Source of the DNA: Chlamydomonas sphaeroides
Taxonomy: Eukaryota; Chlorophyta; Chlorophyceae; Chlamydomonadales; Chlamydomonadaceae
Reading direction: 5' to 3'
DNA length: 37,074 bases
Assembly: GCA_001662425.1 (NCBI GenBank)
Contig: BDDC01000637.1
Coordinates: 13,652-50,725 of the forward strand
The notes under the pieces are model-generated. The model was not told where the DNA came from. It did not search any database and saw nothing but the letters and a program-made list of their open reading frames with translations. The number at the start of each line of letters is the position of its first letter. Within the stretch, counting starts at the first letter, position 1. Of this stretch, positions 1 through 13,000 are shown in pieces. The position numbers and the translations under genes were made by a program.

Positions 1-581
1 CTGCCCTCGGGGCTGGGCTTCGGCGGCGCGGCGGGCTCGCGCGGCCACTTTGCGCTGTACGTGGAGCCCAGCCTGGACGAGGGCATGAGCCGGCCCATCG
101 CCACCTTTGGGCTGCCGCGGTCGCTGGCCAGCGAGCAGGTGTTCCAGGTGGGTGCGGTGAAGGGAGGGAGGATGAACGAAGAAAGTAGGGAAGGAGCAGC
201 TGGGGGCGGCTGATTTGACGGCACTGCAACTGAAGGGTGCCGGCAGCCCTCGGGTAACTTCGATGGATGGCGGCTTGCGCGGTCGAGGGTGTTAGCCAGG
301 CGTGCCCCCTGCTGCAGCTTCGTGGGTTACGTACATCGGGTATGGGGTAGATGCTGAGGCGGGCCTGTGTTGATGCGCTGGAACTGCAGATCGACACGCT
401 GGAGTGCTGGCTGCTGCAGCCGCCCGACGAGGACGCCTCGGACGCGTCGTCGTCGAGTGGCAGCCGGCGGGGTCCTCTGGGCAGCATCCTGGACAAGGCG
501 GCAGAGGACCGGGCCGTCATGAAGCTGGCGGGCATGACGCTTCACAGCGAGGGAGTGCGAGACGAGCCGATGGAAAACTGA
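1..581 (+). CDS. TLDc-domain protein, 3' end (partial)
   Basis: Two exons are visible, 1-147 and 390-581, joined by a GT-AG intron (148-389) in phase 0; the gene starts before the window. The first exon reads LPSGLGFGG, GHFALYVEPSLDEGMSR and ATFGLPRSLASEQVFQ, and the second continues IDTLECWLL. This is the C-terminal half of a TLDc domain, where a small-residue turn, an aliphatic 'ALYLD..L..G.S' strand, 'TFG.P.L' and a final 'LE.W.L' strand are conserved (compare OXR1, NCOA7 and TBC1D24). After the domain come about 50 acidic and serine-rich residues ending MEN, then TGA at 579-581. TLDc proteins act in oxidative-stress resistance and bind the V-ATPase; which role applies here cannot be told without the N terminus. 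The family call is firm, the subfamily open. Confidence 0.82.
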
Positions 582-723
582 GCGTGTGTCAGCACCTGGC
601 AGTGGCGCGTACTCAGCAGTGGTGCGTCGGGCGTGCGGTGAACTGTTTGGCGAGGCCGGCGCAAACGACCCACGGACCATGCTTCCTGCCTCACCCCGGA
701 CTTGGCACCAACGAAGCCTCGCA

Positions 724-728
724 TGTAA
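724..728 (+). terminator. Poly(A) signal TGTAA of the TLDc gene
   Basis: TGTAA is the usual volvocalean polyadenylation signal. This copy lies 143 bp after the TLDc stop codon, a typical 3' UTR length. It is a 5-base motif, so the assignment rests on position. Confidence 0.4.
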
Positions 729-1000
729 CAGTATGCTGTTTCTGCCCTACGGAATGTGAAGGAACGGTCGCAGTTGGCTGGCAAGCGTCCAGGGCAACCT
801 GACTCCTGCGACCACTCCTGCGTGCTGTCGCGAGCTGGCAGACACATATGCACTTTAAGGAAGAGGCTGACATACTGTAGCCCTAGTAAGCGCGCGTTGA
901 CCATGCGAACATTCAGACAAGCCAGCACTCGTCGGCGTCCTGGATTTCATGACCCCGCGATAATCAGCTTGCATTTTAACAGATAGCCGTCGCGTTCTAG

Positions 1001-1018
1001 CCAGGAGCACGCTCCTGG
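1001..1018. repeat. Perfect hairpin before the coiled-coil gene
   Basis: Arms ccaggagc and gctcctgg flank a 2-base spacer (ac), about 80 bp before the ATG at 1098. It could fold in the 5' UTR of the mRNA. A third partial copy of the arm (gccagg) follows at about 1024-1029. Function unknown. Confidence 0.45.
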
Positions 1019-1097
1019 CGTTAGCCAGGATGAAGTCGCAGCCAGCGACAGGCAGCGAGCTTTCCTCCTGCGACCACATCGACGAGAGCCGCTCAAA

Positions 1098-4000
1098 ATG
1101 AATAGGCCTCCTCTAAATGGGCGCCGGACGCCCACCCTGCTGGACGAGGCCCTTTACTCTGACATCACCGCTGACAGCCCTAAGAAGGCGCTGGGGTCGG
1201 CAACTAAGGCGCTGTCTTCCTACCTGGACAGCAAGCCACAGCCGGGACCAGATGCACCCAGCAGGGCCGGCAGGGACGTGCCCCCGGCGCGAAGGCAGGT
1301 GTCCTTCGCTAGCCCCCTGGAGGAGCGCGCCCCGCCCCGTCCGGCTGAAGGCGGGCCACGGAGCAGCGCCTGGTCAGCAGCACCACCCAAACCCGAGCCA
1401 GCTCGCGATACAGCAGAGGAGCCAGACAAGCCGACAAGGGAGCCCCGCCATGCGGCCATGTGAGACTCATTCGGTCTGACGGCCGAACCAGCATGCCAGT
1501 AGCGTCCATCTGAGTACGTGGGCTGCGCCCGCATCCGTGGCTGACAACTTCCGCTGCTCCCTTACGCAGCCATGCCACGGCCTCATCAGCCGCGCGCGCC
1601 GAGTTGTCAGCTTCTCTTGAGCTGGAGCGCAACAAGGTATGTGCCGCTTCCGTCCCACGCCGCTCACCGCACCGATCCGCCACGCCGCCTGACGCACACC
1701 AGGAGCAACATGCCTGCCCCTACCCACCGACACCCCATGCGGCACAGGTTGCGCAGCTGAGCTCTGTCCGCGCCGAGGTGCTCCGCGGGGAGCAGCAGCG
1801 CGCCCTGGAGCTGCTGCAGCGCGAGCGCGCGGCCGTGGCTGCAGCAGCAGCCAGCGCGGAGGAGCGGCAGCGGCGTGCGGAGGCTGAGATGCGCTCGCTG
1901 GCGACCAAAGAGGACGAGATCCGCGCCGCCCTCGACCGCGCAGAGGAGCAGGTGCGCTGGCGAAGCTGGACAGTCAAACGCGCTCGTGTTGCTGGGGGCT
2001 CTGACCCACCCTGTCATGCTCAGGAAGCGTTGGAATTGGCGAGCTGGAACTCACCACCACACCACAACCTCAAGGTGTTTGGCATCGCCCGGTGCCTGCC
2101 TGCCCCCGCAGCTGGCCCAGCGCGCTTACGAGCTGTCTCAGCGCGAGGAGGCGGTCCGCAGCGCAGAGGACCTGGCCCGCCGCTACAGCACAAAGGAGGA
2201 GGCGCTGTGGGAGCGCGAGCGCGACGTAGCGGGTCGTGAGGCAGTGCTGGTCAAGGCCCAGCAGGCGGTGGAGCAGGTGCGGTGGCGCGATATGACAAGG
2301 CGACAGCCACGGCTCTGGCGCAGCAGCGGATGTGACAGTCAGCCTGCTTGCCCGGCTTGCCAGCGCCCCGTGCCCTGCCAGCTGCCGTCAGCTCGGCCTG
2401 GCTGTGCCCCATTTACCGCAGCTGAGTGGCTTGGCTCGGCATGTCACGGGCCCCCCCTGGCTTGGCGCCCGCAGGCTAACCGCGAGGCCGAGGCGCTGCG
2501 CGATGCGTACAAGGAGCGCGCCGCGCGCCTGGCCGCCAGCGTGCGTGAGTGGGACGAGGAGCGCGCGGAGCTGCGGCGGCAGCTGGACGGCGAGGCCAAG
2601 GACCTGGAGGAGCGCCGCAGGGCAGTGTCCCTGGAGCTGCATGTGAGGGGGATGTGGACCGCGGTTCAGGGACGGGGTCCTGGAGCACCCGGCCGAGGAA
2701 AGTCGACTGTCAGCGGGGCATGGGGGCGGGGAAGTGCCCCGGCTGGGTACTGCACAGGGCCGGCGTGGCGGGGGCCCGAGGCAGCGCGCCCTGTGCTGCC
2801 ACGTGCAGGAGCGCGACGCTACGGTGACGCTGCGGGAGGAGAAGCTGCTGGTGGAGCGGCAGCGGCTGGACGCCGAGGTCGCGTCGTACAAGGCGCTGGT
2901 GGAGCAGCAGCGGGGCCAGCTGGGCGCCGAGGTGGACGGCGTCCGCGCGCAGGTGCGTGCTCGGTGCTCACCCGCGTCGTGGACATAAGCGATCGCCGGC
3001 ACGGGGCGCGAGGCCGTGGGGATGGGAGCTCGCAACGTGTCTCGCGGCTGCCTATGCCGCGACGGGGAAGCACGTGCCGTCCTACGCCCACAGGTGGAGA
3101 TCTATCGCAGCGAGCTGGAGCAGCTGCACATGGAGCGCGAGCAGAAGGCGGAGCGACTAGAGACGCTGACTAAGCAGGTGATGCCGCCCCTCCTCCAGCC
3201 TCTAGCTACGCGGCCGCACGCAGCGGTAGCGGTCCGAGGCTGTGTCCCTGGCCCGCCTGCGGCGGCAACACCGCTTGCGGTTGTAGGCACGCGCAGGCTG
3301 TGGCTGCGTTTGGTTTGGAGCTGGCATGACGTGCTTCGTGCCCCTGGTGTACCCCCGGTACCCAGGTGGAGGATGTGGAGCGGCAGCTGGCGGGCCTCAA
3401 GGCGGCGCAGGCGGCCGCGCTGGACGACGCGCGCTGCACGGAGGCCGCGGCGCAGCAGGCGCTTGAGTCGACGCAGGAGAGCTTCAAGCTACTGCAGCTG
3501 GTGGGGATGGGGCGGAAGCAGGAGACAGGCTGCGAAGAGGTCGCATAGCTTCGGGGAGCTAGCATGGCAGCAAAGGGCAGGCCCTTGGGGTCAGGCGCAA
3601 TTGCCCGCGGTGTTGTGAGGGAGCTGGTGCGCTGTGGACACCTGTGTGCCGCCCTGCCCCAGGACTGCGCGGCACTCAAGGAGGAGGTAGCGCTGCTGGC
3701 CCGCGAGAAGGAGCGGCTGGGCAAGGGCATGGAGCAGGAGCAGGCGGCGTGGCAGCGGCAGCACGCGCAGCAGCGGCAGGCGTGGGAGGCGGAGCAGCTG
3801 GCGGGCCGCCTGGAGGCGGACCGCATTAAGGCTGAGGCCGAGATGCTATCCCAGAAGCAGGTGCGAAACAGGACCGCAAGGTGCACGGGCAGGGCGGGTG
3901 GGGGCGGGGTTATCCGAGTGTGTACTTATGATACTGTTGTTGTGGCCGCAGACCACGCGGGCCCGGCAGGTGGAGGAGTGGATCGCGGAGCAGACCGCCT

Positions 4001-7000
4001 CCATCAAGCACGACCGCGCCAAGGCCGACGCCGACGAGCGGAGGTGCGCGTGGTGGGGTTGAGGCATGGGTGTGACGTCGTGACGCGCCCCGCCATGACC
4101 GCCATGCTAGTCGTGCGCACAGGGGTGCCACGTTGCGTGCGTTCCGCTGCGTCACGCACAGCACCATGCTTGCTGCTGCTCGCGCAGGCTGCAAGTGCTG
4201 GGTGAGGAGATGCTGGCACGGGAAAAGGAGGTCGCGGCGCTCAAGACGGAGCTGACAGATGCGCTGCAGAAGGCGCAGGCTGAGGGCTCCGCCGCGGCCG
4301 CTGAGCGCGCCAAGATGCAGGCGAGCACATGCGGCCACACCGCTACCTGCCAGCCAGCACGATAGCGTCCAATTGCTACTGATCGCGACAATCACGCCAT
4401 ACTACCGGGTCGCCCAACAAAGTGCCGCCCTGCCTTGGGGAATGTGCCTCTGCTCCCGCAGGCCACCATGGCAGAGCTGGCGGTACACCAGGCGGCGCTG
4501 GAGGAGGCGCGGCGCAACGTATCGACCGACGTGCAGAAGAGCCTGCGGGTACATTGGGCTGGTAGCAGCGGCTGCATCCCCACTGGTGCCATCACACCTG
4601 CACCGCACTCCTGCCACTGCCGCGCTTGCTGTAGGACCGCGAGGAGGCCCTCCAGGAGCGCCAGGCCCGCCTGGACCGCCGACAGGTGCGTCCGCCTGCC
4701 AGGTCGGGCTTCCTCACCACCGCGCCGGCGTGCGCCAGGCCCAGCTTCCCGGCCCGAACCACGCAACGGAGGTGCTCAACCATTGCCACCGCTGGCTCGG
4801 GTGCTATGCTGGCGCTGCTTTGTCGCAGGCTGAGGTGGAGCAGCAGCGCTCCACGCTGGACATGGAGCACCAGCGCCGCATCATGGCCCTGGAACTGCGC
4901 GAGCAGGAGGTGTCGGTGAGCAGCCCCGGGGGCGCGTCTGGGGCATTGCCGTGTTTGAGGCTGGCTGTGGCGCACGTGCCGTATCGGCACTGGGCAGCTC
5001 GCCGGCCAGGGAGCTGGGCGTCGTGCTCATGTCCCGCGTGCGTGCTGCCCGTCCGGTGCCGGCGCAGAACACCAGTCGGCAGCTGGAGCGGCGCGCCCAG
5101 GAGGTTGCAAGCATGGAGCAGAAGCTGGCCAGGGTGAGTGCGGCGTGGGAGAGTTGTGTGGCTTTGCGTTCGCCTGCCAATCCGCACCGATGAAGGCGCA
5201 CACAACCCCCAGCCGCTCGCGCACTCCGCTGCGAGGGTTGCGGCGCTCACGCGCCTCCACGTACGCCGCTGCCGGCTGTGCGTATCCTGCAGGAGTCAGG
5301 CGAGAAGGAGGCCTCGCTGCGCGGCCTGGACGCCTCGCTGCGGCTGCAGCAGGCAGACGTGGAGCAGAAGCTGCGCGACGTGGCGGAGCAGCGCGACAGG
5401 GCGGCGCTAGATAAGAAGGTGGGCCTGGGGCGCTGTAGGGGCCGGGCCCAGAGCGGACCTTGCAGGGCGGGGGCCGACGCAGAGTGCTCTTGATCTCGGT
5501 AGGTGCGGCGCAAAGCCGTCGCGCCAGGGGTCCTCATGTTTGGCCCTGTGCGTGCGCCTTGTGTGCCACAGGGCCTGGCCACGGAGCGCGCCGAGCTGGA
5601 GCGGCTGCTGGCCGAGTCGCGGCGAGCGCAGCGCGACGCCGAGGTGTGCCGCGAGGAGGCGCAGCACATGCAGGTGCGCTGCCGTGTGGGCGTACGGGAC
5701 ATGGGAAGTACCTGCTCATGCTTGTACCTGGGATTGCCTGGTCGCCGCCGTCGTTGCTCACGCGCACCTGTGATGGGCCCGTAGGCGCGTGCCGAGGCGC
5801 GGGAGCGGCGCGCCCGGGAGCTGGAGGAGCGGGCGGTGGCGGTGGACCGGGACATGGGCGCCAAGCTGGCGGAGGTCGCAGCGGCGACGCAGGCAGCCAA
5901 GGCGCGCGAGGAGGCCGCCGGCGAGCGCGAGCGCGAGGCGCAGCGCGTGCTGGCCCGGGAGGCGCGCGCGCAGGAGGTGATGGCGGAGGCCGAGGCGCAG
6001 CAGGCGGACGCTCGGGCGGCCATTGAGCAGGCGGCATCGGCACGGCGGGAGCTAGACGGGATGGGCAAGGTGGGGCTCGGGGTAGCTGGAGTTGCCGGCT
6101 ATGCGTGGCTTCATAGAGGCGCTGCAAGGGCGCTACTTCTGCCTCTGCTGCATCGGTCCGGCGCAATAACGCATTGGGCTTGATATGCGCTGTCCCCGTC
6201 GTCCGCCTGCCCAGGCGCTGTCATCCCTGAGCGCCGCCCTGGACTCGCGCGAGGCCAAGCTCATGGCCACCTGGCGCGACCTCAACCGCCAGCTCAACGG
6301 CCTGCGCGGGGAGGTGGCGCCGGTGGAGGAGGCGCCGGTGGAGGTGGAGGGGGTCTCCCTGGTGCGATGGAGCAGTGTGGGGCGACTGGCGGATTGCGGC
6401 TTCATTTTTCCGATATTCCTATGGGCAGCCGAGTCGCACTAGCAGGCCTGCGGATCCCATGTTTCTCACACCCTGCTTGGTACTACGCCGCCTGCAGGAC
6501 GAGCTGCCGCCGGTGCTGCAGAACCCGATGCCGGCCTGCACCTCTGCTAGGGAAGTGCTCGCCGCCGTGGCGTCCGCCGACCATGCGCACGGGCACGGCC
6601 AGCACCACCCCCACCCCAGCACCAGTGCAGCGGGCTCCCGGGGAGGCGCTGCTCCCCAGGCGCACGCGTTGGCTGCGTCCCTGGCGGCGCTGGAGCAGCG
6701 CCGGGCGGCGGCGGCGGCGCACGAGACCGGGCTGCAGGAGCTCGCGCTGGGCCTGCACATGAGGCTGGCCAAGCTGTCAGCGGCGGGCCGGCAGCTGGCA
6801 GCAAGCCAGGTGGGGATGGCAAGGGGGCCTGAGCTGGAGCCCCGGCGAGTGTCCGGCAGGCATGCACATGCCGACATGTCCTACATCATCTGCAAGCTAT
6901 CGAGGTTCGGTAGGCATCGGCACAACATACAGGCCGTTCCTTACCGGATTGCGTGCTGTCTTGGGCTTCTGTTATAGGTACGGGCCCGCGCGACGGCCCA

Positions 7001-10000
7001 GCAGCTGGCGGCGGACTCGGCAACGCTTGCCCGGCGTGACGCGGAGCTGCGGTCCACTGCCGAGGCGCTGGGCGAGGAGCGCACGCAGCTGCTGGCTCTG
7101 GCCGCACAGCTCAAGGTGAGGCATGGAGTAGCAAGGGGCGGGCATATGGGGGCCGCTGCTTGCCTATACGGTAACGGCTGGCCGTCGGTTGAATGCTTGG
7201 CAGTTGGCGCCTGCGTTGTGAACTGACGCGGGCTCTTATTGCTGCCATACGTTGCGTCTGCAGGCCCGCAGCGAGGCCCTGGACAAGCAGGAAAAACAGC
7301 TGGAGGTGTGTCGTCCGGCTACGCGTGGACGTGTACTACTCTGGTTGTGCTGATGCCAGTCACCGGTTGCGGCTTGGAGCAGGTGCTGCGTGCCAGGCAT
7401 GGCTTATGACGCCCGGCCACCCCTTCGTGTGTCCGCAGGCCGCCACGCAGGAGCTCGTTGCTGGCCGCCAGCAGCTGGAGACGGCCCAGGCCGCGGCCGC
7501 AGCCAAGGAGGCACAAGCCCAGGCGGCCATGCAGGCCGCGGAGCAGCAGGCGGCGGCATCCGAGGAGCGCGCAGCCAAGGAGGTCGCGCAGGCACAGGCC
7601 GCCTGCCACGAGCGCGAGGCGGCGGCCGAGCAGCGGGCCCGGGAGCGGGAGCAGGCCGCGGAGCAGCGCGCGCAGGAGCGCGAGGCGGCGGCAGAGCGGC
7701 GGGCGGATGAGCGGCAAGCTGCTGCGGAGGCCGCAGAGGCGGCATCACGCGAGCGAGAGCGGTCGGTAGCGGCCGAGGTAGCCAAGCGCGCCGAGGAGGT
7801 CGTGGCTCGCGAGCAAGACGTGGAGGCTGCGGAGGGCCGCGTGGCGCGGTGGGCGGAGCGCCTCGAGTCGACGCAGCAGAGGGTAAGGGTCTGGCACGGT
7901 CGCTGGAGTCAATCGTGCGCCGCCAACTTGCGACCACGCACAGGAGCGTGCAGCCGAAGTCGGGGTCCTGCCAGCCGCTGACCTGCCCTATGCACTGTGC
8001 CCTGGCCCTGGATCCTGGCCTCCAGTTGGAGCAGCGCGAGGAGGAGCTGGCAGGGCTGCAGGCGGCGGTGGAAGAGGCCGCCGAGGAGCGGCAGCGCCTT
8101 GCCGCCCTGCGCGCCGAGCTGGATCAGGCGGAGCAGCAGCTGCAGGTGTGGGCGCCAGGCCGAGGCGGCCATACGAGATTGCCGCGCTTACATATGCGTA
8201 GCGCCCGAACTCTCTATGGTCGCCCGCGCCGCCGCTGCTCCTCCGCGCAGGCTCAGAAGTCCGAGGTGCGCGAGGAGGCTGCAGACCTGGAGCGGCGCGA
8301 GGCCGAGCTGGCGCAGCGCGTGGCCGAGGTTGAGTCGGGGCTGGCGCAGCTGGCCAAGATGGACGAGCGGCGCTCTGAGACTGAGGCCGCCGAGGCGCGT
8401 GTCAAGGAGCAGGTGCGGTGTCGCTGCCACGGTGGGCTGGACACGCGGTCGTTGGTGGTTGTCGAGACCGCTGGGGCCGGGAGGCTGGCTTCACGGGAAA
8501 AAGTAGTCGCCTGGCCGGGTAGGCTAAGTCTGGTGGTGCCGGCGCTGCATGCAGGTGGCGGCGCTGGCGGAGCAGGAGGCCGCGCTTGAGGCGGCGCGCG
8601 GCGAGGTGGAGGCCGAGGCCGGCCGGCTGGAGCTGCAGCGCGAGGAGGCCGAGGCGCTGGCGGCAGCGGAGCGGGCCGCACTGAACCAGCAGCGCGCCGA
8701 GGCGGCGGAGGCGGTCCGGCAGCACGAGGCCGCGCTGGAGGTTTGTGCGGTGTGCGGCCCGTGCTGCGGTGTTGTGCATCCTGGCAGGCGGGGAGGCTAG
8801 CTGCCGGTGCCGCCCACTGCCTTGGGCCTCTTGATCTGGTCGCCCTACACGTGCCGCAGGTGGTTGCCTCCCAGCGTGAGGAGCTGGTGTGTCGCGAGCA
8901 GGCGCTGGCCGAGGAGCGGCAGCAGCTAGAGGCAGGCCGCCATGCCCTGGAGGTGCGGCCAGGCGGCCAGCGGCTGCGCATGCGGAACTCGCACAGGCAA
9001 CGAGTCCCCATGCCTGCCGTACCCAGTGGTGTTCCACGGACATTGCCTTGCCGTCCGGCCCTTTGAACTATGGCCTTCCCCCGCCCACCCCGCAGTCCGA
9101 CTCCGCGGCGCTGGTTGCCAAGGTGGAGGAGCTGGAGAACCAGCGCAAGACCCTGCAGGCTGACGTGGAGGTGGGTTGTTGGTTGCTGCCAGCTCGCCCG
9201 CCAAGCGGATGGCCCCGCCCAATGTGCCACTGCCGGCGAGGAGCTGTGACATCGTAGGCCCGACATGTGCAGGCGATGGCGGCCGAGCGCTTCGAGCTGC
9301 ACGCCCGCATGCGGCGCTCCACCGCCGACTACGAGCAGGAGATGCAGGGCGCGCGGGAGCTGGTGGAGACGGCCAAGGCGCGCGCGCTGGCGGTGGCACA
9401 GGTGGGGCCAGGGCTGCGCGCTGGGCTTGCATGGGGCGTGCGCTGGCCTGGGCTTGGCACGTTGACGCGTTCTCGCACCCGCGTCCCCAACAGGGCGAGG
9501 CAGAGCTGGCGGAGCGGCTGGAGGCGGCTGGCAAGCGCGAAGCGGAGCTGGTGGCCCGGGAGCAGTCCGTACAACGCGCGCTGACGCAGGCGGTGAGCAC
9601 GCCCCCACCCTTGCTTCCCAACTGTCCAGGAAGCGACCGCTAATACTCCCTCATGTTGGCCGTCGCGCCGCCTACGCCAATCTCAGTTGAATGCCTGGCC
9701 CTTGGCGTGCCACGCATCTTCATACCGCTCCCAGCGGCCTCGCCCCATTTCAAAATCCCGCCCTGCCACACCCTGTTTGCGCGTGGCTGCAGGCCGCGGA
9801 GCGCGAGGAGCTTGTCCGGCGGGCCCAGCACCTGGACGCACAGCGCTCCGAGGTGGAGGCCTCCCTGCAGCAGCTGGCCAGCCTGCAGGTGCGGGGGCGC
9901 AGCCCGACGCGCCATGCCTGGGCTCGGGCCGAGGGCCAGCGGTCCGGGTAGACATCCGGCATGTCCGGTTTTGTTGTGGCGTTCGGTTTGCAAATGTGGG

Positions 10001-13000
10001 CACGGCCATGTGTGGCTCTATCGACACATGCAGGAGGGCCACGAGCGAGCGGCGCAGCAGTTGACGGCGCGTGAGGCGCACGCGGAAGCCCGGCTGGCGG
10101 AGCTGGCCAAGGCGCAGGGTAAGCGCCCCCGCCTCCTCGGACCGCGGCCGCTCCCCTGCCCCCTCGGGCCCCAGGCACTTGCCCTATGCAGCACCCTAGG
10201 CCTACCTTAACGGCGCCCCAGCACGCTCCTCTTGACCACAACGTCGCCCCGCCTGCCGCTCCCACGTCGCCCCCTCCCTCTCCACGCCATGCAGCCGACC
10301 TGCAGGCCTTCAGTCGGCGGCTGGATGACGGCATGGAGGGCTGGCACTCCCGCGCCCGCGGCCTGCTGGACACCCGCTGGGCGGCGCTGGAGGGCCTATC
10401 GCAGCGCATGGCTGCCGACCTGGACATGCGCACCGCGCAGCTGGCGGGAGACGACGCGGCGCTGCAGGTGGGCGGGTGGGGTTTGGGAGGCAGGCGGGGG
10501 CTGGGCTGCCGGTGTGCGCGCTGCGGCAGGGTGCAGGGAGAGGAGGCGATGGCAGGGTTGTTGGGGTGTGTGCGGGGCTTGATGGTTGACGGCTGGGTCC
10601 CCGGTTGCTTACGGCTGTGCACCGCGCAGGGCCATCTGCGCACGCTGAGCGCGCAGCTGCAGAACGAGCTGGAGGTGGCGCGCAAGGCGGCCGCCACGGA
10701 GCTGGAGATGCGGGCCCTCGAGGTGGGCGCGGGTGGAACCTGGCAGGTCCAATCTCCGCCCAAGCAGTCTCCGCCGCGCTCTGACCGTTGATGCCAGCCC
10801 AGCATCAGCTCCTGCCCGCTCTGCGTAGCCGCTCATGCTCCCCGGTCTAAGGGCGTATGTCTGCTCCCTGCAGGCGGCCCAGGCGAGCGAGGAGAACGCC
10901 CGCCTGGTGGATGCGCTCAATGCGGAGCTGGAGGCCCGCGACCAGCAGCTTCAGGTGCGCAGCCGCCGGGGTAGCGTGCGTGGTTGATGTTTGGTCAACA
11001 TGAAGCTGGGAGTGCCCCGACGGCCTTGGGTCATGTCTGCGGCTGCTCATCTGCTCATCCGCCATGCATCACCTGTGGCAAGAGTGCCTGCCACAGATGC
11101 CACACATCCGGTCTACGTCACCTGCACCGCTGCCATGCCGCCAGCAGGAGACCCAGGCCGAGGTGGCCGCCTTAGAGGCGCAGCTTGCTGCTGCTCAGGC
11201 TCGGGTCAGCCAGCTTGCCGAGGAGCTGGGCGAGGTTCGGCAGGCGGCCCAGGCCGCGCAGCAGGGCGCCGCGGCCAATGCCGCGGCAGCTGCCGAGGAG
11301 CGGGGCCGGCTTGAGGCTGAGCTGCAGCGCGCATCCGCAGCCGCGCAGGCCGCTGCGGTAGAGGCGAAGGCGGCCCAGCAGCGGCTGCGGGAGGACCTGG
11401 CTCAAGCAGAGCGTGCCGCAACGGAGGCAACCACAGCTGCCGCAGCCGAGCGGCAGCGGCTGCAGGAGGACCTGGCCACAGCGCAACGTGCCGTGACGGA
11501 GGCCGCCACCGCGGCCACAGCAGAGCGGCAGCAGCTTCAGGAGGCCGCAGCCAGCGCGCATCGCGCTGTGGAGGCCGAACGCGCTCGGGTGGAGGAGGAG
11601 CTGCGGCAGGCGCAGCAAGCCGCAACGAATGAGCGGCAGCGGCTCGAGGGCGAGGTCCGGAGGGCCCAGGAGGCAGCTGCGGCAGCCAAGGACGACCTCG
11701 ATGCTGCGCTGTCGACGGTGGAGCAGCTGACGACGGCCGAGGGCCAGGCGGCAGGTTGGTGGGCTCAGTTTACCCGATAGCGAGCCCGCATGGATGTATC
11801 GTCTTGTGGCGCACCGCTGGCCTATGCTGCCGTGCAGCTCACGGCCAGTCACGCAGTTGGTAACACTGCCAGGAAATGCCGTGCAATGTCCTCGCAGGTG
11901 CCATCACTGAGCAGCAGCGCCGCCTGGAGGCGGCTCAGGCGGAGGTGGCGGAGGCCAGGGCGCTTGCGGAGGAGCAGCGCGCCGCCGCGGAGCAGGTGGG
12001 CATTAGTACATGTCCTCGCAACGCCTTACACCACGCCCACCTCGGCCATGGCACTGCCAGTTAGCGTATCGCATCCGACTCACCGCACGCCACCCATGCC
12101 CAGGACCGCTGTACATCGTTCACCCTGAGCACGTGCGCCCCCACGCACCCAGCAGGCAACCCAGCGCGAGCGGCTGGCCGCGGCCCGGACCGCATCCATG
12201 GAGAGCCAGCTGGCGGCGGCTCGTGCCGAGGTCGCGATGCGGGACGGGCAGCTGGTTGCACTGCAAGCCTCGGTGGCAGCCAAGGAGGAGCAGCTGGCGG
12301 CGGCCCGGCAGGTGATCCTGGGGCACGGCAGCGTTGGCGGGCCGGTAGTATGGGGTGCAGGTGCTCCACACCTAGGCTCCATGCGCATCGGCAACATTAC
12401 ATCCTTTGGCCCGTCAGTGTGCGACAAGCAGAGTGCGTGTTGCGTCCGCCAGAGCCCTTCGCCGTTCCCCTGCGCAGGTGGCCGCCGACCACGAGGCCTC
12501 CCTGCGGAGCCAGGTGGCGGCGCTGCAGGCTCAGACCAGCGAGGCGCAACGGCAGGCGGAGGAGGCGCGCAGGCTGGCGGCCGCCGCCGAGGCCGCCACC
12601 GCCACCAGCCTGCGCAGCTTCCGGGACACGGAGGCGACCGCGACAAGGGTGAGCACGTGGGGCGCAGCTGGCGGCTTGTGTACGGTTCTCAATCGTCCGG
12701 TTTCAGGGGCCTAGGAACGTGCTGAGGATCCTCACTGCACGGCCTCCTTGGCCACGTGTGTGCGGCATTGCAGTTGGCGGAAGAGCGCGCACGGCAGCAG
12801 GAGCAGCGCCAGCGCGACCTCGATGCGCTGCGGTCGACGCTGGAGCAGCGCAGCTCCGCGCTGGAGGCGCAGTCCCGGGAGCTGGAGGCACGGAGCCGGC
12901 GGCTGGAGGAGCGCGGCACGCAGCTCGACGACCAGGCGGCGGCGCTGCAGCGCAGCGAGCAGGAGCTGCAGGTGGGTCGCGGCGTGCTGCTTGGGGAAAG

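Larger units (their letters stand above)
582..1097. other. Intergenic: TLDc 3' UTR and 5' region of the coiled-coil gene
   Basis: No exon with volvocalean codon use was found here. Base composition is less GC-rich than the flanking exons. It holds the TGTAA at 724-728 and a short perfect hairpin at 1001-1018. No TATA box stands out. Confidence 0.55.

Noticed and set aside
11172..11852. Long minus-strand open frame opposite exon 36
   Set aside because: It is the shadow of a GC-rich coiled-coil exon; it has Leu/Arg/Gly-rich repeats without domain or splice support.
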